From Bradyrhizobium sp. CB1650 (GTDB lineage Bacteria > Pseudomonadota > Alphaproteobacteria > Rhizobiales > Xanthobacteraceae): a DNA stretch of 64,000 bases. Below are positions 41,475 to 50,795 of the stretch, one piece after another. The first letter of the stretch is position 1. Every line of letters begins with the position of its first letter. Made by a program: the position numbers and the translations under genes. The stretch spans positions 2,447,501 to 2,511,500 of the forward strand of contig NZ_CP121695.1 of assembly GCF_029761915.1 (NCBI RefSeq), read 5' to 3'. The notes under the pieces are model-generated. The model had not been told where the DNA came from, did not search any database, and saw only the letters and a list, made by a program, of their open reading frames with translations.

Positions 41475-42989
41475 ATGGAGCTCTTTGCCAACCTCGCTCA
41501 CGGTTTTGTCGTCGCGTTCTCTCCGATCAATCTCCTGATGTGCCTGATCGGCGCCCTCGTCGGCACGCTGGTCGGCGTGCTGCCGGGCATCGGCACCATC
41601 GCGACCGTGGCGATGCTGCTGCCGATCACCTTCGGGCTACCGCCGGTCGGCGCGCTGATCATGCTCGCCGGCATTTACTATGGCGCCCAGTACGGCGGCT
41701 CGACGACTTCGATCCTCGTCAACATCCCCGGTGAGGCGACATCGGTGGTCACGGCCATCGACGGCCATCAGATGGCGAAGCAGGGCCGCGCGGGCCCGGC
41801 GCTGGCGATCGCGGCGATCGGCTCGTTCTTCGCCGGCTGCGTCGCGACCGTCTTGATCGCCATTCTCGGTGCGCCCCTGACCAGGCTGGCGCTGGCGTTC
41901 GGCCCGGCCGAGTATTTCTCGCTGATGGTGCTCGGTCTGATCTTCGCGGTGGTGCTGGCGAAGGGCTCGGTGCTCAAGGCGATCGCGATGATCGTGCTCG
42001 GTCTCTTGCTGTCCATGGTCGGCTCCGACATCGAGACCGGCGCCTCGCGCATGGCCTTCAACATTCCCGAACTCGCCGACGGCCTCGGCTTTGCGACGGT
42101 GGCGATGGGCGTGTTCGGTTTCGCCGAGATCATCCGCAACCTCGACGTCGGCGCCGAGATGAACCGCGATCTCGTGCAGCAGAAGATCACCGGCCTGATG
42201 CCGACCAGGAAGGATCTGATCGACTCGACGCCTCCGATCCTGCGCGGCACCGTGCTCGGCTCGATCCTCGGCATCCTGCCCGGCGGCGGCGCGGTGATCG
42301 CCTCGTTTGCGGCCTATACGCTCGAGAAGAAGCTCGCCAAGAACCCGTCGCGGTTCGGCCGCGGCGCCATCGAGGGCGTGGCGGCGCCGGAAAGCGCCAA
42401 CAACGCGGCGGCACAGACCTCGTTCATCCCGCTGCTCACGCTCGGCATACCGCCGAATGCGGTGATGGCGCTGATGGTCGGCGCGATGACCATTCACGGC
42501 ATCGTGCCGGGTCCGCAGGTTATGCAGAAGCAGCCGGACCTCGTCTGGGGCATGATCGCCTCGATGTGGATCGGCAATTTGATGCTGATCATCATCAACC
42601 TGCCGCTGGTCGGGATCTGGGTGCGGCTGTTGCGCGTGCCCTACCGGCTGATGTTCCCCTCGATCGTGATCTTCTGTGCGATCGGCATCTACTCGGTGAA
42701 CAACGCGCCGGTCGACGTCATTCTCGCGGGCGTGTTCGGCCTGGTCGGCTACTGGCTGATCAAGCACGATTTCGAGCCGGCGCCGCTGCTGCTAGGCATG
42801 GTGCTCGGTCCGCTGATGGAGGAGAACCTGCGCCGGGCGCTGCTGATCTCGCGCGGCGACTGGAGCGTCTTCCTGACGCGTCCATTGTCGGCCATGCTGC
42901 TCGCGATCGCGGCCGGTCTCCTGGTGCTCACCGTGCTGCCTGCATTGCGCGCCAAGCGCGATGAGGTGTTCACCGAATCGGAGAATTGA
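41475..42989 (+). CDS. Tripartite tricarboxylate transporter TctA permease
   Basis: 504-residue large permease with about 11-12 membrane segments. Family motifs: [60 protein letters not shown] and [20 protein letters not shown]. It uses the membrane ion gradient to import citrate-like or other carboxylates. The receptor TctC that must deliver the substrate survives only as a remnant at 43114-43577, so the system depends on another receptor or is inactive. A strong terminator follows 72 bases after the stop. Confidence 0.93.
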   Translation: MELFANLAHGFVVAFSPINLLMCLIGALVGTLVGVLPGIGTIATVAMLLPITFGLPPVGALIMLAGIYYGAQYGGSTTSILVNIPGEATSVVTAIDGHQMAKQGRAGPALAIAAIGSFFAGCVATVLIAILGAPLTRLALAFGPAEYFSLMVLGLIFAVVLAKGSVLKAIAMIVLGLLLSMVGSDIETGASRMAFNIPELADGLGFATVAMGVFGFAEIIRNLDVGAEMNRDLVQQKITGLMPTRKDLIDSTPPILRGTVLGSILGILPGGGAVIASFAAYTLEKKLAKNPSRFGRGAIEGVAAPESANNAAAQTSFIPLLTLGIPPNAVMALMVGAMTIHGIVPGPQVMQKQPDLVWGMIASMWIGNLMLIIINLPLVGIWVRLLRVPYRLMFPSIVIFCAIGIYSVNNAPVDVILAGVFGLVGYWLIKHDFEPAPLLLGMVLGPLMEENLRRALLISRGDWSVFLTRPLSAMLLAIAAGLLVLTVLPALRAKRDEVFTESEN

Positions 42990-43060
42990 TCGCGGCGAGC
43001 ACTGCGTCGGCGCGCCGCATTCGGAAGTCGAATCGACTCCTGCAACGGCTTCATGGAATG

Positions 43061-43091
43061 AAAATGCCGGCCGCTTGGCCGGCATTTTTTT
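43061..43091 (+). terminator. Strong rho-independent terminator after tctA
   Basis: AAAATGCCGGCC, loop GCTT, GGCCGGCATTTT and a T-run: a perfect 12-bp stem with a four-base loop. It separates tctA from the tctC remnant. Confidence 0.88.
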
Positions 43092-43113
43092 GTTCGTGTC
43101 CGAGGTGATCGAG

Positions 43114-43577
43114 ATGACTTCCATTCGCGCGCTCGCGGGCGCATGTGTCGCAGCGGTGGCAATGGCACGGGACCTGCGATGAACGCGCTGGTGGCGGGCC
43201 AGGTCGACTACATGTGCGACCAGATCGTCAACGCCGTGCCGCAGATCAACGCCGGGACCATCAAGGCCTATGCGATCGCGACGGCGGAACGCAATCCATC
43301 GCTGCCGAACGTGCCGACGACGGCGGAGGCCGGCCTGCCCGGGTTCCAGGCCCAGGCCTGGAACGCGATGTTCGCGCCAAAGGGAACTTCGCCCGCGATC
43401 CTGGCGAGCCTGAACGCGGCCGCCGCCAAGGCGCTGGACGACGAGAACGTGCGCAAGCGCCTGCTCGAGCTCGGCAGCGTCATCCCGGCCGCTGCGGAGC
43501 GGACGCCGGAGGCGCTGGCAGCCCTCGTCAAGGCCGAGATCGCGAAGCGGAGCCCGGTGCTCAAACCGGCAAGTTAA
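43114..43577 (+). pseudogene. Remnant of a tripartite tricarboxylate transporter receptor (TctC/Bug family)
   Basis: The ATG at 43114 begins a TctC-type signal peptide (MTSIRALAGACVAAVAMA) after GAGGTGATCGAG. Within a few codons (about 43160-43170) the sequence jumps, in another frame, to the C-terminal part of the same family: GTGPAMNALVAGQVDYMCDQ, IVNAVPQINAGTIKAYAIAT, ERNPSLPNVPTTAEAGLPGF to the stop at 43577. A normal receptor has about 320 residues; here about 155 in two frames remain, so an internal deletion of about 165-170 codons has removed the ligand pocket. It lies downstream of tctA beyond a terminator. Confidence 0.82.
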
Positions 43578-43601
43578 CCAGGACAATCAAGTCGATAGGC
43601 A

Positions 43602-43628
43602 GGGGGCGGGACATCGGTTCCGCCCCTT
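43602..43628 (+). terminator. Hairpin after the tctC remnant
   Basis: GGGGCGG and CCGCCCC pair across a ten-base loop, followed by TTGTCGTTT. A modest terminator, 26 bases beyond the tctC remnant stop and ahead of thyA. Confidence 0.5.
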
Positions 43629-43746
43629 GTCGTTTGCAGCGGGAACGCTCACTTTTCCGGGTATAATCTGTGCGGACAGCGAATCGCTTCTGTCGCAGCG
43701 CGGGGGTGGCCGTTAAGTTCGCCGTCCTCCCAAAGGCCCATAGACC

Positions 43747-44541
43747 ATGCACCAGTATCAGGACCTGCTCGAGCGGATTCTTTCAGACGGCGCCGAGAAG
43801 ACCGACCGGACCGGCACCGGCACGCTGTCGGTGTTTGGCCATCAGATGCGCTTCAATCTATCCGCCGGCTTCCCGATGCTGACCACCAAGCGGCTGCCGC
43901 TGAAGGCGATCGTGCATGAGCTTTTGTGGTTCCTGAAGGGCGACACCAACATCAAATATTTGCACGACCACGGCGTCACCATCTGGGACGAGTGGGCGGA
44001 CGCCAATGGCGATCTCGGCCCGGTCTACGGCCATCAATGGCGCTCCTGGCCCGCGCCGGACGGTCGCAGCATCGACCAGATCTCGAACGTGGTCGACATG
44101 ATCAAGCGCAACCCGGACTCGCGCCGCCTGATCGTGTCGGCCTGGAATCCGGCCGAGGTCGACAAGATGGCGCTGCCGCCCTGCCACTGCCTGTTCCAGT
44201 TCTATGTCGCGAACGGGAAGCTGTCGTGCCAGCTCTATCAGCGCTCGGCCGACGTGTTCCTCGGCGTCCCCTTCAACATCGCCTCCTATGCCCTGCTCAC
44301 CATGATGATCGCGCAGGTCACGGGATTGAAGCCCGGCGACTTCGTGCATTCGCTCGGCGACACCCATCTCTATTCCAACCATCTGGAGCAGGCGCGGCTT
44401 CAGCTCACGCGCGCGCCACGTGCATTGCCGGTGATGAAGATCAACCCTGATGTGAAGGACATCTTCTCTTTCCGCTACGAGGACTTCGAACTCGTCGGCT
44501 ACGATCCGCATCCGCACATCAAGGCGGCAGTCGCGGTCTAG
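43747..44541 (+). CDS. thyA: Thymidylate synthase
   Basis: 264-residue cytoplasmic enzyme that methylates dUMP to dTMP with methylenetetrahydrofolate. Seen: N-terminal [21 protein letters not shown], the dUMP-binding [27 protein letters not shown] region with the catalytic Cys146, and the C-terminal [20 protein letters not shown]. Length matches the usual 264. Downstream are a GNAT gene and folA, which regenerates the tetrahydrofolate that ThyA oxidises. Confidence 0.97.
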   Translation: MHQYQDLLERILSDGAEKTDRTGTGTLSVFGHQMRFNLSAGFPMLTTKRLPLKAIVHELLWFLKGDTNIKYLHDHGVTIWDEWADANGDLGPVYGHQWRSWPAPDGRSIDQISNVVDMIKRNPDSRRLIVSAWNPAEVDKMALPPCHCLFQFYVANGKLSCQLYQRSADVFLGVPFNIASYALLTMMIAQVTGLKPGDFVHSLGDTHLYSNHLEQARLQLTRAPRALPVMKINPDVKDIFSFRYEDFELVGYDPHPHIKAAVAV

Positions 44542-44546
44542 CGCAG

Positions 44547-45032
44547 ATGTCCCTCAATATCCGCCGCGCGCGGCCCAGTGAAGCCGGCCTCGTTCTCGCC
44601 TTCATCCGCGAGCTCGCCGAATATGAGAAGCTCTCGCACGAGGTCGAGGCGACCGAGGCGATGATCGCCGACGCTCTGTTCGGCGACGATCCGCAGCTCT
44701 ATTGCGCGATCGCCGAATGGAAGGGCGAGCCGGTCGGCTTCGCGGTCTGGTTCCTCAATTTCTCCACCTTCAGCGGCCGCCACGGCATCTATCTCGAGGA
44801 TCTCTATGTGCGGCCGTCGCATCGGGGCAGGGGCCTCGGCAAGGCGCTGCTGGTTTATCTGGCGAAGGAATGCGTCGAGAATGGCTGGTCGCGCCTGCAG
44901 TGGGCGGTGCTCGACTGGAACGCGCCGTCGATCGCGTTCTACAAATCGCTCGGCGCCGTCATGATGGACGACTGGACGCTGTGCCGCGTCACCGGGTCCG
45001 CGCTGGCCAGGCTTGCCGAGAAGGCGCCCTGA
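44547..45032 (+). CDS. GNAT-family N-acetyltransferase
   Basis: 161-residue acetyl-CoA dependent acetyltransferase. Seen: N-terminal IRRARPSEAGLVLAFIRELA, the acetyl-CoA loop LYVRPSHRGRGLGKALLVYL (near 92-110) and C-terminal WAVLDWNAPSIAFYKSLGA. It is of the diamine/spermidine-N1-acetyltransferase-like group, but the acceptor is not identifiable. Five bases after thyA and overlapping folA by one base, it is part of a thyA-GNAT-folA operon. Confidence 0.88.
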   Translation: MSLNIRRARPSEAGLVLAFIRELAEYEKLSHEVEATEAMIADALFGDDPQLYCAIAEWKGEPVGFAVWFLNFSTFSGRHGIYLEDLYVRPSHRGRGLGKALLVYLAKECVENGWSRLQWAVLDWNAPSIAFYKSLGAVMMDDWTLCRVTGSALARLAEKAP

Positions 45033-45541
45033 TGGAGATCGTCTTCGTCGTCGCCATCGCGGAGAACGGCGTCATCGGCGCTGGTGGCGCGATCCCATGG
45101 CGGCTGAAATCCGACATGGCGCGCTTCAAGGCGCTCACGATCGGCAAGCCCGTGATCATGGGCCGCAAGACCTTCGAGTCCCTGCGCCGGCCGCTTCCCG
45201 GACGCACCAACATCATCATCACGCGTGACGCGGATTATCGCGCGCGAGGTGCCATCGTCACGACATCGGCGGCGGATGCGGGCGCGGTCGCGCGCGGCGA
45301 TGCCCTGCGGCGTTCCGCCGCTGAAATCGCCGTGATCGGTGGCGCCGAGATCTATCGGCAATGGATCGATCGTGCCGACCGCCTCGAAATCACGGAGGTG
45401 CATGCGCGGCCCAAAGGCGACACCTATTTCGAGATCGACAAGGCGCAGTGGCAGGAAACGAGCCGCATCCGCCATCCGGCGGGAGCCGACGACAGCGCCG
45501 ACTTCTCCTATGTGACATATCGTCGGCGGTCCCGACATTAA
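45032..45541 (+). CDS. folA: Dihydrofolate reductase
   Basis: 169-residue NADPH-dependent enzyme that regenerates tetrahydrofolate. Seen: VVAIAENGVIGAGGAIPWRL near the N-terminus, the NADPH/folate core PVIMGRKTFESLRRPLPGRT, and the conserved IAVIGGAEIYRQWIDRADRL. The start ATG at 45032 overlaps the GNAT stop by one base (TGATG). With thyA two genes upstream it closes the dTMP/folate cycle. Confidence 0.95.
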   Translation: MEIVFVVAIAENGVIGAGGAIPWRLKSDMARFKALTIGKPVIMGRKTFESLRRPLPGRTNIIITRDADYRARGAIVTTSAADAGAVARGDALRRSAAEIAVIGGAEIYRQWIDRADRLEITEVHARPKGDTYFEIDKAQWQETSRIRHPAGADDSADFSYVTYRRRSRH

Positions 45542-45701
45542 CTGCATTCGCCAATGTTTACATTGACTTTTCCGCGCCCAAGCATAGCTCGGGAGACGGG
45601 TAGGGGCGCGTTGTAAGGGACCTGCCGGTCCCCTATAAAGCCGGACCGGACAAATGCCGGCCGGGCAAGTTCTAGTCCTGGTCTGCCGAGGAGAACGTCG
45701 A

Positions 45702-46838
45702 ATGCCGTGGAAGAATCAGGGCGGTGGCCCATGGGGCTCGGGTCCGAAAGGGCCGTGGGGCTCGGGCCCGCAACCGGTCGGGCCGAGGCCACCGGATCTG
45801 GAAGACCTTCTGCGTCGCGGCCAGGACCGCCTCCAGCAGCTTCTGCCCGGCGGCTATTTCTCCGGTGTCGGCATCACGCTGATCCTCCTGATCGTCCTCG
45901 CGTTCTGGCTGCTGTCGGGCTTCTTCCGTGTGCAGTCCGAAGAGCTCGGCGTCGTGCTGCGCTTCGGCAAGCATGTCCGCACCGTGCAACCGGGTCTCAA
46001 CTATCATCTGCCCTATCCGATCGAGACAGTGCTGCTGCCGAAGGCGCTGCGCGTCTCCACCATCTCCATCGGCATGACGCTGATCGACGATCCGGCGCGG
46101 CGCGGCCGCTCCATCCGCGACGTGCCGGAGGAGAGCCTGATGCTGACCGGCGACGAGAACATCGTCGACGTCGATTTCACCGTGCTCTGGCGCATCAAGC
46201 CGGATGGTGTCGGTGACTTCCTGTTCAACATCCAGAATCCCGAAGGCACCGTGAAGGCGGTCGCTGAGAGCGCGATGCGCGAGGTGATCGGCCGCTCGCA
46301 GATCCAGCCGATCCTGACCGGCGCCCGCAACGTCACCGAGCAGAACGTGCAGGAATTGATGCAGAAGACGCTCGACAGCTACGGCTCGGGCATCCTCATC
46401 ACCCAGGTGCAGATGCAGAAGGTCGATCCGCCCGCGCAAGTCATCGATGCATTCCGCGACGTGCAGGCGGCGCGCGCCGACCTCGAGCGCTTGCAGAACG
46501 AGGCGCAGACCTACGCCAACCAGGTCGTGCCGCAGGCGCGCGGACGTTCGGCGCAGATCGTGCAGGCGGCCGAGGGTTACAAGGAGCAGGCGGTCGCCGA
46601 GGCGAAGGGCCAGAGCGCGCGCTTCCTGAAGGTTTACGAGGAATACAAGAAGGCGCCCGACGTGACGCGTGAGCGGATTTATCTGGAGACGATGGAGCGC
46701 GTGCTCGGCGGCTCCGAAAAGCTCGTCTATGACGGCGGCGCGGCGGGCCAAGGCGTCGTGCCTTATCTGCCGCTGGGCGAATTGACGCCCAAACGGGCGC
46801 CCACCCCCGGCCAGCAGCAGAGCGGAGGCAATCGATGA
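45702..46838 (+). CDS. hflK: Membrane protease regulatory protein HflK
   Basis: 378-residue SPFH/band-7 protein. A Gly/Pro/Trp-rich N-terminus (MPWKNQGGGPWGSGPKGPWG), one membrane segment at about 60-80 (VGITLILLIVLAFWLLSGFF), then the band-7 domain RVQSEELGVVLRFGKHVRTV and a helical tail rich in Glu, Gln and Arg. HflK and HflC form a large periplasmic cage that restrains FtsH. GAGGAGAACGTCGA precedes the ATG at 45702. ATGA overlap with hflC. Confidence 0.95.
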   Translation: MPWKNQGGGPWGSGPKGPWGSGPQPVGPRPPDLEDLLRRGQDRLQQLLPGGYFSGVGITLILLIVLAFWLLSGFFRVQSEELGVVLRFGKHVRTVQPGLNYHLPYPIETVLLPKALRVSTISIGMTLIDDPARRGRSIRDVPEESLMLTGDENIVDVDFTVLWRIKPDGVGDFLFNIQNPEGTVKAVAESAMREVIGRSQIQPILTGARNVTEQNVQELMQKTLDSYGSGILITQVQMQKVDPPAQVIDAFRDVQAARADLERLQNEAQTYANQVVPQARGRSAQIVQAAEGYKEQAVAEAKGQSARFLKVYEEYKKAPDVTRERIYLETMERVLGGSEKLVYDGGAAGQGVVPYLPLGELTPKRAPTPGQQQSGGNR

Positions 46839-47731
46839 GGTCTCCGGTTACAGGCTTCGTCTCGCTGCTCGGGCTCCTCCTGGTCCTGATCGTGGCCTAC
46901 ATGTCGCTGTTCACGGTGCAGCAGACCGAGCAGACCATCGTGCTGCGGTTCGGCGAGCCCGTCGACGTGGTCACGGATCCCGGCCTGCACTTCAAGGCGC
47001 CGTGGAATTCCGTGATCAACATCGACAAGCGGATCCTCGATCTCGAGAATCCGTCGCAGGAAGCGATCGCCTCCGATCAGAAGCGGCTGGTGGTCGATGC
47101 CTTCGCGCGCTACCGCATCAAGAACGCGCTGCGCTTCTATCAGAGCGTCGGCTCGATCCAGTCCGCCAACCTCCAGCTCACCACGCTCCTGAACGCGGCA
47201 CTGCGCCGCGTGCTCGGCGAGGTCACCTTCATCAATGTGGTGCGTGACGATCGCGAGAAGCTGATGCAGCGCATCCGCGATCAGCTCGATCGCGAGGCCG
47301 ACGGCTATGGCATCCAGGTCGTCGACGTCCGCATCCGCCGCGCCGACCTGCCGGAGCAGAACAGCCAGGCAGTCTACCAGCGCATGAAGACCGAACGTGA
47401 GCGCGAAGCCGCCGAGTTCCGCGCGCAGGGCGGTCAGAAGGCGCAGGAGATCAAGTCGAAGGCTGACCGCGAGGCGACCGTGATCGTCGCCGAGGCGAAT
47501 TCGCAGTCCGAGCAGATCCGCGGCGCGGGGGATGCTGAACGCAACCGCCTGTTTGCCGAAGCCTACAGCAAGGATGCCGACTTCTTCGCCTTCTACCGGT
47601 CGATGACGGCATATGAGAACGGGCTGCGCTCCAACGACACCCGCTTCCTGCTGCGCCCCGACTCGGATTTCTTCCGGTACTTCAGTAATCCGGGCGGCAA
47701 GGCGAGCGGCGAGACGTCGGCGAAGCCTTAA
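46835..47731 (+). CDS. hflC: Membrane protease regulatory protein HflC
   Basis: 298-residue partner of HflK. An N-terminal membrane anchor (GFVSLLGLLLVLIVAYMSLF), the SPFH segment TVQQTEQTIVLRFGEPVDVV, and an assembly helix QAVYQRMKTEREREAAEFRA near 185. The usual length is about 290-330. Overlaps hflK by four bases and is followed by a short hairpin and the DUF2065 gene. Confidence 0.95.
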   Translation: MRSPVTGFVSLLGLLLVLIVAYMSLFTVQQTEQTIVLRFGEPVDVVTDPGLHFKAPWNSVINIDKRILDLENPSQEAIASDQKRLVVDAFARYRIKNALRFYQSVGSIQSANLQLTTLLNAALRRVLGEVTFINVVRDDREKLMQRIRDQLDREADGYGIQVVDVRIRRADLPEQNSQAVYQRMKTEREREAAEFRAQGGQKAQEIKSKADREATVIVAEANSQSEQIRGAGDAERNRLFAEAYSKDADFFAFYRSMTAYENGLRSNDTRFLLRPDSDFFRYFSNPGGKASGETSAKP

Positions 47732-47746
47732 GGCCGAGCAAGCCGG

Positions 47747-47769
47747 AGGGCGGCGCGTACGCCGCCCTT
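47747..47769 (+). terminator. Hairpin after hflC
   Basis: GGGCGGC, loop GCGTAC, GCCGCCC then TTCG: 7-9 bp stem. Weak T-run. It may attenuate rather than stop transcription into the DUF2065 gene. Confidence 0.45.
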
Positions 47770-47809
47770 CGTCGAAGCAAGAAACTGCACGTGGGGAGGT
47801 TCCAATCCG

Positions 47810-48016
47810 ATGAGGTCCATTGCGTTCGCCGACTTCCTCATCGGCTTAGGCATCCTGTTCGTGCTCGAAGGCTTGCTGTTCGCGGCAAGTCCGGCCTGGA
47901 TGCGCAAGGCGATGAAGAGCGCGCTCGCCACGCCCGACCATATCCTGCGGGCGGTCGGGATCGCATCGGCCGTGGCCGGGCTGATCCTGATCTGGGTTAT
48001 GCGACGGCCCATTTAG
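47810..48016 (+). CDS. DUF2065 family membrane protein
   Basis: 68-residue inner-membrane protein with two hydrophobic segments (FADFLIGLGILFVLEGLLFA and HILRAVGIASAVAGLILIWV) joined by a basic loop. It matches DUF2065, commonly encoded just after hflC. GGGGAGGTTCC precedes the ATG. Its function is unknown but association with the FtsH-HflKC complex is a fair inference from the position. Confidence 0.85.
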   Translation: MRSIAFADFLIGLGILFVLEGLLFAASPAWMRKAMKSALATPDHILRAVGIASAVAGLILIWVMRRPI

Positions 48017-48157
48017 ACGTTGCGCCAACGCCAAAGTGAAGCCTCGAGCCGGCTTTTCGCCGTATTGTCCGGCTCTTGAGGCCCGTTAACCTCCGTGCTT
48101 GCGCCGTCCCCCCGTTCGAGCGCAGTCTGGAGCCGAATCCTGTCTCTGGAGATCACT

Positions 48158-49675
48158 ATGACCGCTGCCACCATTGCCCCGACCCGCTTGCGCCATCGCG
48201 CGCGACTTGGGCTGGCCGCGCTCGTCGCCATCGGCGCTTTCAGCGTGTTCGGCTCGCCGGCCTATGCACGCGGGCCGGAAGGTATCGCCGATGTCGCCGA
48301 AAAGGTGATCGACGCGGTCGTCAACATCTCGACCTCGCAGACCGTCGAAGCAAAAGGCGGCGGCAGCAACACCATGCCGCAACTTCCGCCCGGCTCGCCC
48401 TTCGAGGAATTTTTCGACGACTTCTTCAAGAACCGTCGCGGCCCCGGCGGTGGCAGCAAGGGCGGCGACCGCGGTGACAACGGCCCGCCGCGCAAGACCA
48501 ACTCGCTCGGCTCCGGCTTCATCATCGATACGTCGGGTGTCGTGGTGACCAACAACCACGTCATCGCCGATGCCGACGAGATCAACGTCATCCTGAACGA
48601 CGGCACCAAGATCAAGGCCGAGCTCGTCGGCGTCGACAAGAAGACCGACCTCGCCGTGCTGAAGTTCAAGCCGACGAAGCCGCTCGTCGCGGTGAAGTTC
48701 GGCGACTCCGACAAGCTGCGTCTCGGCGACTGGGTGGTCGCGATCGGCAATCCGTTCAGCCTGGGCGGCACGGTGACCGCGGGCATCGTCTCGGCCAAGA
48801 ATCGCGATATTTCCTCGGGCCCCTATGACAGCTACATCCAGACCGACGCCGCCATCAACCGCGGCAATTCCGGCGGCCCGCTGTTCAACCTCGAGGGCGA
48901 GGTCATCGGTGTCAACACGCTGATCATCTCGCCCTCCGGCGGTTCGATCGGTATCGGCTTCGCGGTGCCGTCGAAGACGGTTGCGGGCGTGGTCGACCAG
49001 CTTCGCCAGTTCGGCGAACTCCGCCGCGGCTGGCTCGGAGTGCGCATCCAGAGCGTGACGGATGAGATCGCCGAGAGCCTCAACATCAAGCCCGCGCGCG
49101 GCGCGCTGGTTGCCGGCGTCGACGACAAGGGCCCGGCCAAGCCGGCCGGCATCGAGCCGGGCGACGTCGTCGTCAAGTTCGACGGCAAGGACATCAAGGA
49201 CCCGAAGGATCTCTCCCGCGTCGTCGCCGATACCGCCGTGGGCAAGGAGGTCGACGTCGTGATCATCCGCAAGGGCCAGGAGGACACCAAGAAGGTCACG
49301 CTCGGCCGCCTCCAGGATCCCGAAAAGGTGCAGGCCGCGGTGAAGACCGACGAGCCGCCGCCCGAGAAGCCGGTGACGCAGAAGGCGCTCGGCCTCGATC
49401 TTGCGACGCTGAGCAAGGATTTGCGCACGCGCTACAAGATCAAGGACAGCGTCAAGGGTGTGGTCGTCACCAATGTCGACGCCAACTCGGATGCCGCCGA
49501 CAAGCGGCTCTCCGCCGGTGACGTGATCGTCGAAGTGGCGCAGGAGGCCGTGTCGAGCGGCGCCGACGTCCAGAAGCGCATCGACCAGATCAAGAAGGAC
49601 GGCAAGAAGTCGGTGCTGCTGCTCGTTTCCAACGGCGACGGCGAGCTGCGGTTCGTGGCGCTGAGCGTGCAGTAA
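48158..49675 (+). CDS. degP: DegP/HtrA-family periplasmic serine protease (Do family)
   Basis: 505-residue periplasmic protease/chaperone. Signal peptide at about 1-36 (GLAALVAIGAFSVFGSPAYA). Trypsin-like domain with the triad His in VVVTNNHVIADADE, Asp in KKTDLAVLKF and Ser in RGNSGGPLFN. Two PDZ domains follow (about 300-385 and 405-500, starting GWLGVRIQSVTDEIAESLNI and ALGLDLATLSKDLRTRYKIK). It removes misfolded envelope proteins. It lies directly downstream of hflKC, another quality-control module, so one stress-response block is likely. Start ATG at 48158 gives the family N-terminus. Confidence 0.92.
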   Translation: MTAATIAPTRLRHRARLGLAALVAIGAFSVFGSPAYARGPEGIADVAEKVIDAVVNISTSQTVEAKGGGSNTMPQLPPGSPFEEFFDDFFKNRRGPGGGSKGGDRGDNGPPRKTNSLGSGFIIDTSGVVVTNNHVIADADEINVILNDGTKIKAELVGVDKKTDLAVLKFKPTKPLVAVKFGDSDKLRLGDWVVAIGNPFSLGGTVTAGIVSAKNRDISSGPYDSYIQTDAAINRGNSGGPLFNLEGEVIGVNTLIISPSGGSIGIGFAVPSKTVAGVVDQLRQFGELRRGWLGVRIQSVTDEIAESLNIKPARGALVAGVDDKGPAKPAGIEPGDVVVKFDGKDIKDPKDLSRVVADTAVGKEVDVVIIRKGQEDTKKVTLGRLQDPEKVQAAVKTDEPPPEKPVTQKALGLDLATLSKDLRTRYKIKDSVKGVVVTNVDANSDAADKRLSAGDVIVEVAQEAVSSGADVQKRIDQIKKDGKKSVLLLVSNGDGELRFVALSVQ

Positions 49676-49698
49676 GGAAGGCTGTCCACCACAAACTC

Positions 49699-49864
49699 AC
49701 TGGATGCCTCGCGACCCGGCTACGCCAAGGCTTCGCCGGGGCTTCGGTCTAGGGGCGCCGAAGCTTTAGCGTAGGCGGCAAGCGGGGCATCCAGTACGCC
49801 ACGGCCTCTCCGTATCCTCGGACTGTCTCTGGAATACTGGATCACCCGCTTTCGCGGGTGATGA
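49699..49864. repeat. Composite palindromic repeat (copy A of the dispersed repeat)
   Basis: ACTGGATGCC (49699-49708) and GGCATCCAGT (49786-49795) are inverted arms; the second runs into CCAGTACGCC and GGCCTCTC and ends with a hairpin CACCCGCTTTCGCGGGTG (about 49844-49861). The right half, from CCAGTACGCC onward, is similar to the middle and end of the copies at 54015 and 55155. No gene lies between degP and serB. Confidence 0.7.
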
Positions 49865-49878
49865 CAGCGGCGAGGAGG

Positions 49879-50784
49879 TTAGCCCTCCACGAACTCCTCG
49901 CGCCGATACCCCTGCGCATAGAGCATCGCCGTGAGATCGCCGTGGTCGATCCGCGCAGCCGCCGCGGCGGCGACCGCAGGCTTCGCATGATAGGCCACGC
50001 CCAGCCCCGCCGCCTGAATCATCGCGAGGTCGTTGGCGCCATCGCCGACGACCAGCGAATCGATGTCATCGAGATCGAACGACTCCATCAGGTCCACCAG
50101 CGTCGCGAGCTTTGCGGCGCGGCCCAGGATCGGCTCCTTCACCTCGCCGGTGAACTTGCCATCGCGCACGACGAGCTCGTTGGCGCGGTTCTCCTGGAAA
50201 CCGATCCTGGCGGCGACCGCGCGCGTGAACAGCGTGAAGCCGCCGGAGACGAGACAGGTATAGGCGCCGTGCGCGCGCATGGTCGCAACCAGCGTGCTGC
50301 CGCCCGGGGTCACCGTGATGCGCTTCGCCAGGACCTCGTCGACCACGTTGGCGGGGAGGTCCTTCAACAGCGCGACGCGCTCGCGCAAGGCCGGCTCGAA
50401 CTCGATCTCACCACGCATCGCGCGCTCGGTGATGGCTGCGACATGCGCCTTCACCCCGACAAAATCGGCGAGCTCATCGATGCATTCCTGGCCGATCATG
50501 GTGGAATCCATGTCGGCCAGAAAAAGCTTCTTGCGCCGGAAGCCGACTGACTGCACGACGACGTCGATGGGGAGGTCGCCGCGGATTTCGCGCAACCGCT
50601 GTTCGATGGCGTGACGGTCGCGTTCGAGGTTACTGTCGGCACCGAAGGGAATGTCGACCGCGACCCCGTCGAACAACCAGTGCGCCGGTTGGGCCTTGGG
50701 CAGCACGGCGCGGGCGCCGTCGACGATGGTGGAGTCGAGCGCGGGATTGGCGGGATTGCAGATCAGCGTGGCGACGAGGGACAT
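49879..50784 (-). CDS. serB: Phosphoserine phosphatase
   Basis: 301-residue HAD phosphatase, last step of serine synthesis. The nucleophile motif is [19 protein letters not shown] (about 88-106), followed by the cap region [39 protein letters not shown], motif [22 protein letters not shown] and the final [20 protein letters not shown]. An N-terminal small domain of about 80 residues is ACT-like, as in other SerB. It is divergent from miaA; the two starts are eleven bases apart. Confidence 0.94.
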   Translation of the reverse strand: MSLVATLICNPANPALDSTIVDGARAVLPKAQPAHWLFDGVAVDIPFGADSNLERDRHAIEQRLREIRGDLPIDVVVQSVGFRRKKLFLADMDSTMIGQECIDELADFVGVKAHVAAITERAMRGEIEFEPALRERVALLKDLPANVVDEVLAKRITVTPGGSTLVATMRAHGAYTCLVSGGFTLFTRAVAARIGFQENRANELVVRDGKFTGEVKEPILGRAAKLATLVDLMESFDLDDIDSLVVGDGANDLAMIQAAGLGVAYHAKPAVAAAAAARIDHGDLTAMLYAQGYRREEFVEG

Positions 50785-50795
50785 TTGAGGTTTTC

